Shown here piece by piece: positions 16,944 to 27,200 of a stretch of 64,000 bases of DNA. The first letter of the stretch is position 1; every line of letters begins with the position of its first letter. The notes under the pieces were generated by a model that did no database searches, was not told the origin of the DNA, and was given only the letters and a program-made list of their open reading frames with translations. The position numbers and the translations under genes are program-made. Source of the DNA: Spirochaetae bacterium HGW-Spirochaetae-3 (lineage in GTDB: Bacteria; Spirochaetota; Spirochaetia; Treponematales; UBA12059); the NCBI GenBank assembly GCA_002839315.1, contig PGXV01000013.1, forward strand, positions 54,508-118,507, given 5' to 3'.

Positions 16944-18440
16944 ATGGCCGAAAAGATCACCCCCCGGAGCGTCGATTACTCACAGTGGTATATCGACATC
17001 GTCCTCAATGCGAAGCTGGCGGACTACTCGCCGGTAAAGGGGTGCATGGTCATAAGGCCGCGCGGCTACGCGATATGGGAACGACTGCAGAGCGAGCTCG
17101 ACCGCCGGTTCAAGGCTACCGGCCACCAGAACGCGTATTTCCCGATGCTCATCCCGATGAGCTTCCTCAAGAAGGAGGCCGAGCACGTCGAAGGCTTCAG
17201 CCCCGAGCTCGCGGTCGTCACACACGCGGGCGGAGAGGAGCTCGAGGAGCCCCTCGTCATCAGGCCGACCAGCGAGACGATCATATGGAGCAAGTACCGC
17301 GACTGGATACAGTCGTGGCGCGACCTGCCCCTGCTCTACAACCAGTGGGCCAACGTCGTCCGATGGGAGAAACGCACCAGGCTCTTCCTCCGTACCACCG
17401 AGTTCCTCTGGCAGGAAGGCCACACGGCCCACGAGACCAAGGAAGAGGCGATCGGGGAGACCGAGACGATGCTCGAGGTGTACCGCGCGTTCGCCGAGGA
17501 ATACCTGTGCCTGCCGGTGATAGCCGGCCGCAAGAGCGAGGCGGAGAAGTTCGCCGGCGCCGTCGCCACCTACTCCATCGAGGCGATGATGCAGGACAAG
17601 AAGGCGCTGCAGGCCGGCACCAGCCACTTCCTCGGCCAGAACTTCGCCAAGGCCTTCGACGTACAGTACCAGACCCGCGAAGGCGGCCTGGACTACGTAT
17701 GGGCTACGAGCTGGGGAGTATCCACGCGGCTCATCGGCGCCATCATCATGACGCATTCCGACGACAAGGGCCTCGTGCTGCCGCCCTCGCTGGCGAGCGA
17801 GGAGCTCGTCGTCGTCCCTATCTTCAAGAACGACAACAAGGCCGAGGTGCTGGAATATGCCGGCAAGGTCGTCGACGCGCTCAAGGCAGACGGACGGCGA
17901 GTCGCCTTCGATACCGACGACTCGTCCAGTCCCGGATGGAAATTCGCCGAGTGGGAGATGCGCGGCGTGCCGATTCGCGTGGAGGCCGGCCCCAAGGACG
18001 TGGCTAACGGCACCGTCGTGATGGTGCGCCGCGATACCGGCGAGAAGACCTTCGTCAAGCTCGAGGAAGTCCAGGCCAAGGCCCGCGAAATACTCGCCGC
18101 GATGCAGAAGGACCTGCTGGAGAAAGCGAGGGCCTTCCGCGACGCCAATACCAGGGACGTCGCGAATATGGATGATATCCTCGCGTTCTTCGGCAAGGAA
18201 AAGAAGGCCAAGAAGCAGTCCCTGGTCGACGGAGAGGCTCACGAGGGCACGGCAGAGGCGCAGGGCGGCTACGCCCGCGGACTGTGGTGCGGCGGCCGCG
18301 AGTGCGAGGCCAGGCTCAAGGCCGAACTCAAGGTCACGATACGCAACATGCCGTTCGACCAGCAGGACCGTTGCGAAGGCACGTGCTGCCTCTGCGGCGC
18401 GCCGGCCAAGCACCGGGCGATCTTCGCCAGATCGTACTGA
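16944..18440 (+). CDS. proS: Prolyl-tRNA synthetase, archaeal/eukaryotic type (ProS type 3)
   Basis: 498 aa class II aminoacyl-tRNA synthetase charging tRNA-Pro. Motif 1 region [11 protein letters not shown], motif 2 [20 protein letters not shown], motif 3 [21 protein letters not shown] are all clear. The anticodon-binding domain follows (about 290-390), then the C-terminal zinc-binding domain typical of this type: CGGRECE near 450 and [12 protein letters not shown] near 475. No bacterial-type editing insertion. This archaeal-like form is found in several bacterial groups including spirochaetes. Start ATG at 16944. A strong terminator follows the gene. Confidence 0.96.
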   Translation: MAEKITPRSVDYSQWYIDIVLNAKLADYSPVKGCMVIRPRGYAIWERLQSELDRRFKATGHQNAYFPMLIPMSFLKKEAEHVEGFSPELAVVTHAGGEELEEPLVIRPTSETIIWSKYRDWIQSWRDLPLLYNQWANVVRWEKRTRLFLRTTEFLWQEGHTAHETKEEAIGETETMLEVYRAFAEEYLCLPVIAGRKSEAEKFAGAVATYSIEAMMQDKKALQAGTSHFLGQNFAKAFDVQYQTREGGLDYVWATSWGVSTRLIGAIIMTHSDDKGLVLPPSLASEELVVVPIFKNDNKAEVLEYAGKVVDALKADGRRVAFDTDDSSSPGWKFAEWEMRGVPIRVEAGPKDVANGTVVMVRRDTGEKTFVKLEEVQAKAREILAAMQKDLLEKARAFRDANTRDVANMDDILAFFGKEKKAKKQSLVDGEAHEGTAEAQGGYARGLWCGGRECEARLKAELKVTIRNMPFDQQDRCEGTCCLCGAPAKHRAIFARSY

Positions 18441-18457
18441 CGCGACGAACGCTCGTC

Positions 18458-18500
18458 GAGGGCCGCCATCCCGCGAGGATGGCGGCCCTCTTCGTTTTCT
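18458..18500 (+). terminator. Rho-independent terminator of proS
   Basis: Perfect 14-base arms (18458-18471 and 18477-18490) with loop CGCGA followed by TTCGTTTTCT, 18 bases after the proS stop. Confidence 0.88.
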
Positions 18501-18597
18501 ATCGTAATGTGCTTCCGGGTTTTTCGTTCTCCTGCTAGACTGGCCGTATGATTGAAGCGGATTTGACAACGACCCCGGAACCCGGAACGCCTTCGTT

Positions 18598-19713
18598 ATG
18601 AATATTCCACCGCGACCTCTCCGCTTACCGCCGATACTGACCGTATTCCTGCCGATCCTCGTCGCGATCGCCTCGGTGTCGTGCGGCGGGACCGCGCCCG
18701 AGCCGACGACCGAGCCTCCCAGGCCGGGGTTCGCGATACCGGCGAATGGCGTTCTGACACTCGTAATCGGTGACGGAGGTACATTCTCCCCGATGGGCGG
18801 AATCGAAACGGACTATGCTCGCGACCCGCGGCCCGTGCCCTTCCCGCTAGCCGTGACGGCGGCCTCGATCCAGCCGTTGGGTAAAGGCGCGATACTCGCT
18901 ATAAACAGGACGGGCCTGCGCCGGGTCGAAGTAAAGCGCTATGGCCCGACAACCACGGGCAAGGCGGCAGAAACCAGGCTCGTCATCGAACCTATTCCCG
19001 GAATTGAGGCGGAATTCCCCGGCAGGACCGTCGCCTCGTCATGGGCGCGCCGCGACGAGGCGCTATTCCTGCTGTTCAGGCATCCTATCTTCGAACTGCA
19101 GGCGTCGAGGAATCCCGCGGCGGTGATCATCGCGGCCACCTCGAACGGAGCGACGGTACTGGAACCTGGTATCGGCGGAGACGCGTACGCCGTCTTCCCG
19201 ATCGCCGCCGATTCATGGCTGGCGCAATACAGGACGGAATCTGAAGACCGGGTAGAGACGAGATACGCGCGCCTATCGGCTGACGGAGGCCTATCGGAAT
19301 CGCTCGAGCGGTCTACGTTCGAGCGCCTCGCGTCGCCGGAGCCCATGGCCGCCGCGCCCGAGACGCTTCGGAGCGCGGCCTCCGCGCTGTCCGGCCCCCT
19401 GCTCATCGAGGCCAGGCTATCGGACGGCTCAAGGAGGGTCTACGTGCGAGGCGATCCCGGACAGGCGGCTCCGGCGTGGGCCAACGTCGCCGACGGCGTC
19501 GCGACCATCGTAACGGACGACTGGCGGGTCTCGCTCGCCAGGAGTACGGGAGCGGACGTTCATACGAGCACGCTCAATCCGCTCGCGCCGGCGCCGGGGA
19601 CGGTCGTACGGGACGCGGCGCTCGTCGACGGCATCGTCATCGCGCTGTGGGAGGAAGACCTCTTCCCTAACGTGGGAGCGAGCGGACTGGTCGCGCTGGA
19701 GCCCGGACTATGA
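18598..19713 (+). CDS. Putative lipoprotein of unknown function
   Basis: 371 aa. N-terminal hydrophobic signal ending in a lipobox (IASVSCGG, C about residue 23), so likely anchored to a membrane by lipid. The rest is beta-rich with repeated short strands (LTLVIGDGGTFSP, EVKRYGPTT, YAVFPIAADSWLAQYRTE), possibly a propeller-like fold, but no family was recognised. ATG start has no obvious ribosome site. It is followed by an outer-membrane-like protein gene 34 bases downstream. Confidence 0.65.
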   Translation: MNIPPRPLRLPPILTVFLPILVAIASVSCGGTAPEPTTEPPRPGFAIPANGVLTLVIGDGGTFSPMGGIETDYARDPRPVPFPLAVTAASIQPLGKGAILAINRTGLRRVEVKRYGPTTTGKAAETRLVIEPIPGIEAEFPGRTVASSWARRDEALFLLFRHPIFELQASRNPAAVIIAATSNGATVLEPGIGGDAYAVFPIAADSWLAQYRTESEDRVETRYARLSADGGLSESLERSTFERLASPEPMAAAPETLRSAASALSGPLLIEARLSDGSRRVYVRGDPGQAAPAWANVADGVATIVTDDWRVSLARSTGADVHTSTLNPLAPAPGTVVRDAALVDGIVIALWEEDLFPNVGASGLVALEPGL

Positions 19714-19747
19714 AAGCCCGCGCGCGCGCGCTATAGTAGAAAGTACG

Positions 19748-20401
19748 ATGAAGCGAACAGCCATCGCGGTAATCCTTTGCGCCGCGACCCTCGGTCCCGC
19801 CTGGGCCATCGACATAGACGCGTTCTCCGGCCGTTTCGGCGTGGCCGTCATCAACAACGCCTCGGGCGAAGGCGCGCCCAGCCCCGTCGTCAATACGCTC
19901 GGCGGGTCGGTCGTCCTACCCATATTCATAAAGGGCTTCTACCTTAACCTGCAGCCGGCGCTGGACCTCTACTGGACGAACTACGAGTGGGCCGTGGACC
20001 GAGCGGTACCGACCGAGTCGGAGCGCGGCGGCGGCAATAACGCGTTCGTGCTAGGATTCATCGTCGACCTGCCCATAACGGCGACCTTCCGCTTCAACGA
20101 GCGCATCGGCGGAGCGGCCGCCATCGGCCCTGCCTTCGTGCTACGCGCCGCGTTCGCGAACGACGACGGCCCCGACATGGACGCGAACCTGTCGTCGATC
20201 GTATCGTATCTCTGGGGCTCGGGCAGGTGGTTCTATCCGTCCGCGTCGTTGCGCATGGACGTCTACCTGCAGGATAATTTCACCTTCGCGTTCGGCGTAC
20301 GCGGGTCCCTGCCTATTTTCAACCTATGGACCGACTCGGTTTCTTTCTTCGACGAGAGCATACTGCATATTACGATGTCCATGCTCGTAGGGCTGAATTG
20401 A
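19748..20401 (+). CDS. Putative outer-membrane or secreted beta-barrel protein
   Basis: 217 aa with a clear signal peptide (MKRTAIAVILCAATLGPAWA). Mature protein alternates polar and hydrophobic residues (FYLNLQPALDLYWTNYEWA, YPSASLRMDVYLQDNFTFAFGVRGSLP), as in small outer-membrane barrels. Spirochaetes have many such unassigned proteins. The stop codon overlaps the TTG start of the ThrE subunit (TTGA). Confidence 0.65.
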   Translation: MKRTAIAVILCAATLGPAWAIDIDAFSGRFGVAVINNASGEGAPSPVVNTLGGSVVLPIFIKGFYLNLQPALDLYWTNYEWAVDRAVPTESERGGGNNAFVLGFIVDLPITATFRFNERIGGAAAIGPAFVLRAAFANDDGPDMDANLSSIVSYLWGSGRWFYPSASLRMDVYLQDNFTFAFGVRGSLPIFNLWTDSVSFFDESILHITMSMLVGLN

Positions 20402-21192
20402 GCGCGCCGGAGAATACGAGCCGTTCCGTCGACGACGCGCTCAGGCTATCGACTGAGGCGGCGCGCATCGTCCTCGAGGCCGGCGGGGAGACGTACCGCG
20501 CGGAAGACGTGATGACGGCGATAGCATCGGCGCTCGGCGGACTCGACGCCGACTCGTTCGCGACGCCGACGGGATTCATGGCGTCATGCGACGACTCGGC
20601 GGGAGGAAGCCACGCCGTCGTCAAGCGCATCCGCAAGCGCCAGCTGAACCTCGAGAAGATAGCGCGTATAAACGCGCTCGCGCGGGACACCGTCTCCGGC
20701 AGGCTCGATCAGGACGGGATAGAGCGCGAGCTATGCGGCATCGACGCCCTGGGCTCGTACCCTGAACCGTTGCCGACGATCGGCGCGGCCTTCGTCACCG
20801 GATTTTTCTGCCTGCTGTTCGGGGGAGCCTGGAACGACGCGCTCATAGCGGCCGTGATAGGCGTAGTCATCGGTCGCATCACGGCGTGGCTCGGTTCGAT
20901 GAAGCTCTCGGAATTCTTCTCGAATATGGTCGGGGGCGGATTCGCGGCGGGAGCGGCGCTGTCGGCCGCCTATCTCGGGATAGCCGGCAACGAGGACGCC
21001 ATGATCATCGGTTCGATAATGCTACTCGTACCCGGCGTCATGATAGTAAACGCCATACGGGATATCATAGCGGGCGACCTCGTCGCGGGCATCGCCAGGG
21101 GCGCCGACGCGTTCATATCCGCGGCCGGTATCTCCATAGGCGTCGGCCTCGCCCTGCAACTAGCGCGGCTCCTATCGGGCGGCACCGCGTGA
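20398..21192 (+). CDS. Threonine/serine exporter, ThrE N-terminal-half protein (DUF1212)
   Basis: 264 aa from a TTG start that overlaps the preceding stop; the upstream in-frame sequence does not look like protein of this family. Cytoplasmic N-terminal domain (LSTEAARIVLEAGGETYRAEDV, then FATPTGFMAS), followed by five or so membrane helices (GAAFVTGFFCLLFGGAWNDA, LVPGVMIVNAIRDIIAGD). In many bacteria ThrE is split into this larger part and a small membrane protein, as here. Expected role is export of threonine/serine. Coupled to the next gene by a GTGA overlap. Confidence 0.85.
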   Translation: MSAPENTSRSVDDALRLSTEAARIVLEAGGETYRAEDVMTAIASALGGLDADSFATPTGFMASCDDSAGGSHAVVKRIRKRQLNLEKIARINALARDTVSGRLDQDGIERELCGIDALGSYPEPLPTIGAAFVTGFFCLLFGGAWNDALIAAVIGVVIGRITAWLGSMKLSEFFSNMVGGGFAAGAALSAAYLGIAGNEDAMIIGSIMLLVPGVMIVNAIRDIIAGDLVAGIARGADAFISAAGISIGVGLALQLARLLSGGTA

Positions 21193-21659
21193 ACGAGCCA
21201 TATCTCCAGCTACTGTGGGCATTCCTGGCCACGCTCGGCTTCGGGGTGCTGTTCAGGGCGCCTGCCCGGGACCTGCCATTCGCCGCATTCGGCGGAGCCG
21301 TATCCTGGGGCGTCTACCTGGCGATCAAGGCGATGACCGGAACCGATTCATTGTCGTATTTCGCGGCGAGCATCGCGGTGGGGTTATACGCCGAGATGGC
21401 CGCCGCCATGCTTAAACGACCGGCGACGCTTTTTATCATCTCGGCCATCATCCCTCTCGTCCCCGGCGCCGGCATGTACCGAACCATGTTCGAGGCCGTC
21501 GCCGGCAGGGCCGACGCGTCGTTAACCATAGGCTTTCAGACCTTGACCCTGGCCGGCGCCATCGCCAGCGGTCTTGCCGTAGCGTCGGCCGTATCCAGGA
21601 TACTCTGGCTCAAGAAGCCCGGAGCGCCGCGTATCCTGCGGCGCCGGGGCAGGCGTTAA
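21189..21659 (+). CDS. Threonine/serine exporter, small subunit (DUF3815/ThrE C-terminal half)
   Basis: 156 aa, four to five membrane helices. GTG start overlaps the preceding stop (GTGA). Typical segments: LLWAFLATLGFGVLFRAPAR, then FIISAIIPLVPGAGMYRTMF, the PLVPGxxxYR motif of the family. Works together with the preceding protein. Its end overlaps the convergent hemolysin III gene by four bases. Confidence 0.87.
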   Translation: MNEPYLQLLWAFLATLGFGVLFRAPARDLPFAAFGGAVSWGVYLAIKAMTGTDSLSYFAASIAVGLYAEMAAAMLKRPATLFIISAIIPLVPGAGMYRTMFEAVAGRADASLTIGFQTLTLAGAIASGLAVASAVSRILWLKKPGAPRILRRRGRR

Positions 21660-22327
21660 ACCGGCGGCAGGAGAGCGAGCACCGCGAAGAAGTGGAGCGT
21701 CGCCCCCGCGCCGACGAACAGATGCCATACGGGATGGCTCCACGGCCGGCCCTTGAGCATGTAGAACACGGCCCCGAGGGTGTACGCGAGTCCGCCGCCT
21801 ATCAGCAATCGAACGGCGGACGCATCGGCCGCGGCGACGAGCGGCTTCCACGCGAACACGATGATCCACCCCATCGCGACGTAGGTCACCGTCGACAATC
21901 CCTTGGCCCGACCGGCGAAGAACGGCTTCAGGGAGATGCCGATGACGGCGGCGCCCCAAACGATACCGAAGACGGTCCATCCGATGGTCGGGCGGAGGAC
22001 GGTAAGCGCGAACGGCGTATAGGTCCCAGCTATCAGCGCGTAAATGGACGCATGGTCCATCACCTTGAGTACGCGCTTGGCGCGAGGAGCGCGTATCGCG
22101 TGGTACAGCGTCGACATCGTAAAAAGCAATACGGCGCAAAAACCGAATACGATGAAGGATACTACGTGCCAGGCGTCGCCGCGTACGGAAGCCGATACGA
22201 TCAGTACGACGAGACCGGCGATAGACAGGAGCGACCATACGCCATGGGTTATTGCGTTAGCTATTTCCTCTCCGAGAGGATACCGGTCCGGCGACGCGGC
22301 GATGGGTTCGAATACCTGATCGGACAT
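21656..22327 (-). CDS. Hemolysin III / PAQR family membrane protein
   Basis: 223 aa, seven membrane helices. Conserved pattern: PLGEEIANAITHGVWSLLSI, FTMSTLYHAI, VMDHASIYALIAGTYTPF and HPVWHLFVGAGATLHFFAV. The histidines of STLYH and HxxWH and the aspartate of DHA form the zinc/hydrolase-like site of the superfamily. Bacterial members are called YqfA/HlyIII; function in membrane homeostasis is suggested for relatives, hemolytic activity is not established here. Confidence 0.92.
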   Translation of the reverse strand: MSDQVFEPIAASPDRYPLGEEIANAITHGVWSLLSIAGLVVLIVSASVRGDAWHVVSFIVFGFCAVLLFTMSTLYHAIRAPRAKRVLKVMDHASIYALIAGTYTPFALTVLRPTIGWTVFGIVWGAAVIGISLKPFFAGRAKGLSTVTYVAMGWIIVFAWKPLVAAADASAVRLLIGGGLAYTLGAVFYMLKGRPWSHPVWHLFVGAGATLHFFAVLALLPPV

Positions 22328-22421
22328 TAAACAACCTTCCTCGATCGCCTGCTCATCGGCATGGCGATCTATGCTACGTTCGACCTGTCTGGACGCGGGA
22401 AGTTGCGGTCTGAAGGCAAGG

Positions 22422-22458
22422 ATAAAAAAAAGAACGGAACGTCAGCCCAGACGTTCCG
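22422..22458 (-). terminator. Terminator of the kinase/regulator operon
   Basis: Minus strand: 8-base arms (22458-22451 and 22442-22435) with an 8-base loop, then TTCTTTTTTTT. It lies about 340 bases beyond the end of the NtrC-type regulator gene and just before the hemolysin III gene. Confidence 0.75.
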
Positions 22459-22469
22459 CCTTAGTTTCC

Positions 22470-22796
22470 CCGACATGTTTACATGAATCCCCGTTTTTTT
22501 ACCTGGCATTTTTTAGAATGAAACTTTTTTATTTACACTTTTTTACTTTTGCAGGGATATTTCACCCCTATACATGCAAGAATCATGCCAAATAATAGTA
22601 TTAAATTAATTTTTTATTTATCTATAATATATAGAATTATGTTTCCCGCACATACGCTCCAGGCCTGTGCCAGGTGTCCGTTTTTAATAACCAGAAAAGA
22701 CCATATGACTCGATAGAATCCAGTATGTATTTATATAACATACATTTATATGCTATTTTAATGACCGGATAGACTGTGCGCTTTTACACACCCCTA
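22470..22796. other. AT-rich intergenic stretch without a gene
   Basis: Clearly AT-rich against a GC-rich background, with several runs of T (22494-22500, 22508-22513, 22525-22530) and TATATA words around 22620-22635. It is the transcribed tail of the regulator operon if the terminator at 22422-22458 is used. No reading frame or structured RNA was recognised. Confidence 0.5.
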
Positions 22797-24212
22797 TCAA
22801 GCCCCGTCGCCGTCGAGTTGTTTCAGCCTTCGGTTCAAGGCCGTCCTGGATAGCCCGAGCAGGCCCGCGGCGACGCCCTGATTACCTCCGGCCCTGGAGA
22901 GGGCTTCCGCGATCAGGGCATCTGAAGCCTCGCGAATGGTAGGAAGGGATGGCAACGCTGAATAGACGCCCGCGGCGAACGACCGGGACGTCGACGAACG
23001 GATACCCGGCTTGAAGACGCGCGACTTGAATGAATCCAGGGAGAGCGTCCGTCCGGAGGCGCGCCCCACCGCGTCGTGCACCATGGACTCGAGCTCGCGC
23101 ACATTTCCCGGGAAGTCGTACGCTCCGAGCAAGTCGTAAAGCTCGGGCGGTACGACGGGAGCAGGCTTCGCGAATTTTTCGGCGGCCCGCGACAGGAAAA
23201 GCTCGACGAGGAGGGGGATGTCTCCCGCGCGCTCCCGAAGCGGAGGCAACCGTATGAGGTGCGTCTCCAGCCGGAAATACAGATCCTGCCTGAACGTACC
23301 GGCCGCGCACGCCTCATGAAGGTCACGGTTCGTCGCGGCGACGATCAGCGCGTCGGAAGAGCGGGTCATGTCGGCGCCCAGCGGGTAGTAGCGCCGTTGC
23401 TCGATCAGGCGGAGCAGCTTTACCTGGCTCTGCTGCGGCAGGTCGCCGATCTCGTCCAGGAAGAGCGTACCGCCCTTGGCCCGCTCTATGAGGCCGGGCC
23501 GATCGGCCTCCGCCCCGGTGAACGCCCCGCGCTTATGGCCGAACAGGGTGTCGCTGAACATCGTATCGTCCAGGCCCGCGATGTTCACCGTGACGAGCTC
23601 CCCCGAGCGACCGGACGCCGCGTGGGCCGCAGCCGCGAAAAGCTCCTTGCCGGTCCCGGATTCACCGGTTATCAGGATAGGTTTATCGCTCCTGGCTATC
23701 GCCGCGAGGTACCGGAATATATCGGTCATCTTGCGGTCCCGCGTGACGATAGGCTCGAAATAGCCCATGACTCGACCGTCATCCAACAGGAGGCTATCGC
23801 GCAACGCCTTATTATCCGCCAGAAGCCGGCCTATCATCGTGGCGTGCTCGAGGCTGGCTATAAGCCTGGCGGTCTCGGCCGACTTGGGCACGTAGTCGAA
23901 GGCGCCGGCCTTCATACAGCGGACGACGGCGTCCAGGTCGTCGATGGCGGTAGCGACGATCACCGGCACGTCGGGCCGCTCGGCCCGCATGCGATCGAGC
24001 ATCGCGTAGCCGTCTACGCCGGGCATCATCAGGTCGAGTATCATCGCGAGCGGCCTGGAGCGCTCGAGCGCCGGCCACGCGTCGTCGGCCCTCTCGCACA
24101 GTACGACGTCGCCGTAGCCCTCGAAGCGTAGCACTCGGTCCAAACGCCTGAGCACGCCGACGTCGTCGTCTACCACGATAATAGCGCCGCGCTTATCGTC
24201 CATCGTCGTCAT
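22797..24212 (-). CDS. Sigma-54-dependent response regulator (NtrC family)
   Basis: 471 aa. Receiver domain 1-125 with acidic pair VVDDD and phosphoacceptor in ILDLMMPGVDG. AAA+ domain about 160-390: Walker A GESGTGKELFAAAAH, the sigma-54 contact loop GAFTGA (in GHKRGAFTGAEADRPG), Walker B TLFLDEIGDLP, and an arginine-finger region. C-terminal Fis-type HTH with GVAAGLLGLSRTALNRRLKQL. A complete enhancer-binding protein needing RpoN. Its start lies 20 bases inside the preceding kinase gene, so the two form a pair. Targets are not evident; no sigma-54 promoter was confidently found in the window. Confidence 0.93.
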   Translation of the reverse strand: MTTMDDKRGAIIVVDDDVGVLRRLDRVLRFEGYGDVVLCERADDAWPALERSRPLAMILDLMMPGVDGYAMLDRMRAERPDVPVIVATAIDDLDAVVRCMKAGAFDYVPKSAETARLIASLEHATMIGRLLADNKALRDSLLLDDGRVMGYFEPIVTRDRKMTDIFRYLAAIARSDKPILITGESGTGKELFAAAAHAASGRSGELVTVNIAGLDDTMFSDTLFGHKRGAFTGAEADRPGLIERAKGGTLFLDEIGDLPQQSQVKLLRLIEQRRYYPLGADMTRSSDALIVAATNRDLHEACAAGTFRQDLYFRLETHLIRLPPLRERAGDIPLLVELFLSRAAEKFAKPAPVVPPELYDLLGAYDFPGNVRELESMVHDAVGRASGRTLSLDSFKSRVFKPGIRSSTSRSFAAGVYSALPSLPTIREASDALIAEALSRAGGNQGVAAGLLGLSRTALNRRLKQLDGDGA

Positions 24213-27200
24213 CCCCCATTCCGCCCGCGGCCGGTATCCGTATAGTGGCCGTCGTGCCCGCGCCCGGAGCGGAGACCAATTCTATCGAGCCGCCCATGTC
24301 GTGGACTATACCCGAGGCCACCGCCATGCCTAGCCCCGAGCCGCCTCGATCCCGTTTCGTCGTGAAGAAAGGCTCGAAGACCGACGCGAGCGTCTCCGCG
24401 GACATGCCTACGCCATCGTCGACTACCCTTATCGCTACGGAGCGCCCGTACGTCTCGTCGTCCTCGAGCGCCGTCGAGACGCTGACTCCGCCCCGTTTAT
24501 CGGGAAGCGCCTGCAGGCCGTTCTCCAGGACGTTCACGACGACCTGGGTCAGCTTCAACCTATCGGCGCGAACGGGAGGCAGGTTCTCGGCGAGTTCCAT
24601 CCCGAAGCGCTCCGTGGAGACCGCTATCGAATGCTTGAGCAGCCTGGCGGAGTAGCGGACCGAGTCGTTCGCGTCGACGAGGCTCGCCGCGGACGATTCC
24701 GACGGCGCCCGGGCGTAATCCTTGAGCCCTTCCACGATCTTCTTGATGTCCTGGGCGCCCATGTACAAGTCGTTGAGTATATCCGGGATATCGCGCTTCA
24801 GGTCGTCGTACCCGAAGCCCCTGACGTGGAACCCGTCCTCTTCCCTGTTAAGCCGCTCGACGACGGACTCGAGGGCGTCCCATATCTCCTTGAGCATGGG
24901 GACGTTCCTGAGCACCGCGTTGTTCGGGGTGTTTATCTCGTGGGCTACGCCGGCCGACAGCATGGCGAGCGTCCTGTACTTGTCGAATTCGGCCATGCTC
25001 GCCGCCTGCCGCAATTCTCGCTTGACGCTCGCCGCGAGGTCTACGTGGGTCTTTACGCGCGCGGCCAATTCGATGCCCGACACCGGCCTGGCTATATAGT
25101 CGTTAGCCCCGGACTTGAAGGCCATTTCTATCTCGTCGGGCCGGCCGGCCTCTGTAAGCACGATTATGGGTACCGATTCAGGACCCCGGGTCGCGCGCAC
25201 GGATTCGCAAAACCTGAACCCGCTCATCTCCGGCATCGCCGATTCGATGATGACGATATCGTAAGGATCGCCCCTGAGCACCCTGGCGAGGGCGTCCTCG
25301 GCCGATACCGTAACATCGACTCGCCATGCGGAGGCTTCGAGCCTGCGCTTCGTCGCCAGCAGCGCGACCGGTTCGTTCCCCGCGACGAGTACGCGCCCGT
25401 AGGGCGAGGCCGGAGAACGGGACGGCGACTCGTCCAGATCGACGCTATCCGGGAACACGAGCCTGCGGCCGGACGGATCGCCTTCCCGCTCGGCCGTTCG
25501 TAGCGGAGCCTGCCTGGGAAGCACGATGGTATGGACGTTCAGTCCGCCCGCGCGGCGCAGCTCGAACGAGCCGCCCATGACGTTCGCGAGCCTGGTCATC
25601 ACGACGAGATCCATATCCGGAGCCGGGGAGCGCGGGCCGGCTCCGGACTCGTCGGCGGCCTTTCCGTCATCCGAGACGGAGAGGGTCACGACTCTATCGT
25701 CGGATGTCGCGGAAACGCGGACGGTACGCGCCCCGGAGGTCTGAGAGGCCCTGTTCATGGCGGTATAGAGAAGCCGATGCGCGAATCCGAGATCGCTACG
25801 TATCTCTATGACCGGCGCGCTCACGTCGATACGGACGCCCCTTCCCGCCAGGGCTACGCGAAGGAGGCCGGCCGCCGCCCTCGCGACCGAGGCGAGGTCC
25901 ATGTCCTCGACGACGAGGCGGGCGGGTCCCATGCCCGAATAGCTGAGGATGTTGGATACGAGGTTCTCGAGCCGGGCGGCCTCGGCCCTCGCCAGGGACA
26001 GTCCCGAAGAGGCCTGGCGCGGAATACCGGGTATGTCCGCGGAGAGGGCGTCGAGGTCTTCCAGGATTCCCATGAGCCCATGTAGGGGCCCCCGTAACGC
26101 CGCCGCGGTCGCCATCATGAAGTCGCGGCCGCCGCTCGTCTCCGCGTCCAGCTTCGACGCCAGCCGCTCGGCCTCCTCGATGCCGCGCCTGGCCGAACGG
26201 GCGTGCCCGAAGGCCTCGCGCGCGGCTGAAACGACGACGAGCAGGGCGAGCCCCGCGGGCAACACGAAAGAATAGGCGGGAGATCCGGCCGAGAACGCGA
26301 ACACGCAGAGTATCGCTGCATAGGCCATCCTGGACGCGACGATACCCGTCGGATGGACGGCGCCCGCGGAGAGGGACGCGATAGCCGCCTCGGCCGCCAG
26401 CGCGGCGACCCCGAACGCGATGGACGCGGCGTACCTGACCATCCCGACGCCGCCGAGCAACGCGGAGACGCCGCCTCCGTTGCGGCCTAGCAGGATCGCG
26501 ACGCTGGCGAAGGCCGGATACGCGAGCTTGAGCGCTATCGCGAGGCGATGCCGCTTCGTGCCGCCGGCGGTGGTTATCCCGAACCTTGTAGAGGCGAACG
26601 CGTACGCCGCGCACGCCGCGACGGAGAATCCGGCGATCGCCCCCGTCAACCCGACGATCGACTCGTTCAGGTCCGCGATCTCAGCCGCGGGCCGCAGGCG
26701 CAACCCAGAGCCGAACGGTCCGCCGTTATCGAACCGCAGGTAGACGGCGCGTTCGAGTCCCGGCGGCAAGGATAGCCGGTACGCCGCGATATCGCGGACG
26801 CCCATGGCAACGCGACGGCGGGCCAGCGCATCGCCGCTATAGTATTCGCGGCTGCCATCCTCGGCGACGATGACGGCGGCGCTCGGCCTGAATCCGGCGC
26901 CATCCGCGATGAGGGCCCAGTCTTCGTCGGGAGAAACGTTACGCACCGAGAAGGCCAGCCAGACGGGCGACGACGACAGAGGTTTTTCGCGCAGTGCGAA
27001 GCCGACTCCTCGCGCTACGGGCAGCCTCGAGAACGAACCGCGGTCGGGCGATGACGCGAAGGCGGCCGGGAAAGGCCCCCGAACCCCCTCGACATGGACG
27101 AGAAGGCTCTCGGCGACCGAGACAGGAGCGTCGTCCTCCCCGACGAGGACGCTCGGCGCGAAAGGACGCGCCGAGGCGGAATCGAATGAACCGTAATACG

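Noticed and set aside
16980..18569. 529-codon open frame on the minus strand through proS
   Set aside because: Pure shadow of proS in GC-rich DNA; the product has no family features and the plus-strand gene has all synthetase motifs.
23076..24131. 351-codon plus-strand frame across the NtrC-type regulator gene
   Set aside because: Antisense of an intact regulator with receiver, AAA+ and Fis motifs; no conserved pattern.
24631..25503. Plus-strand frame across the large kinase gene
   Set aside because: Antisense shadow; the kinase motifs are on the minus strand.
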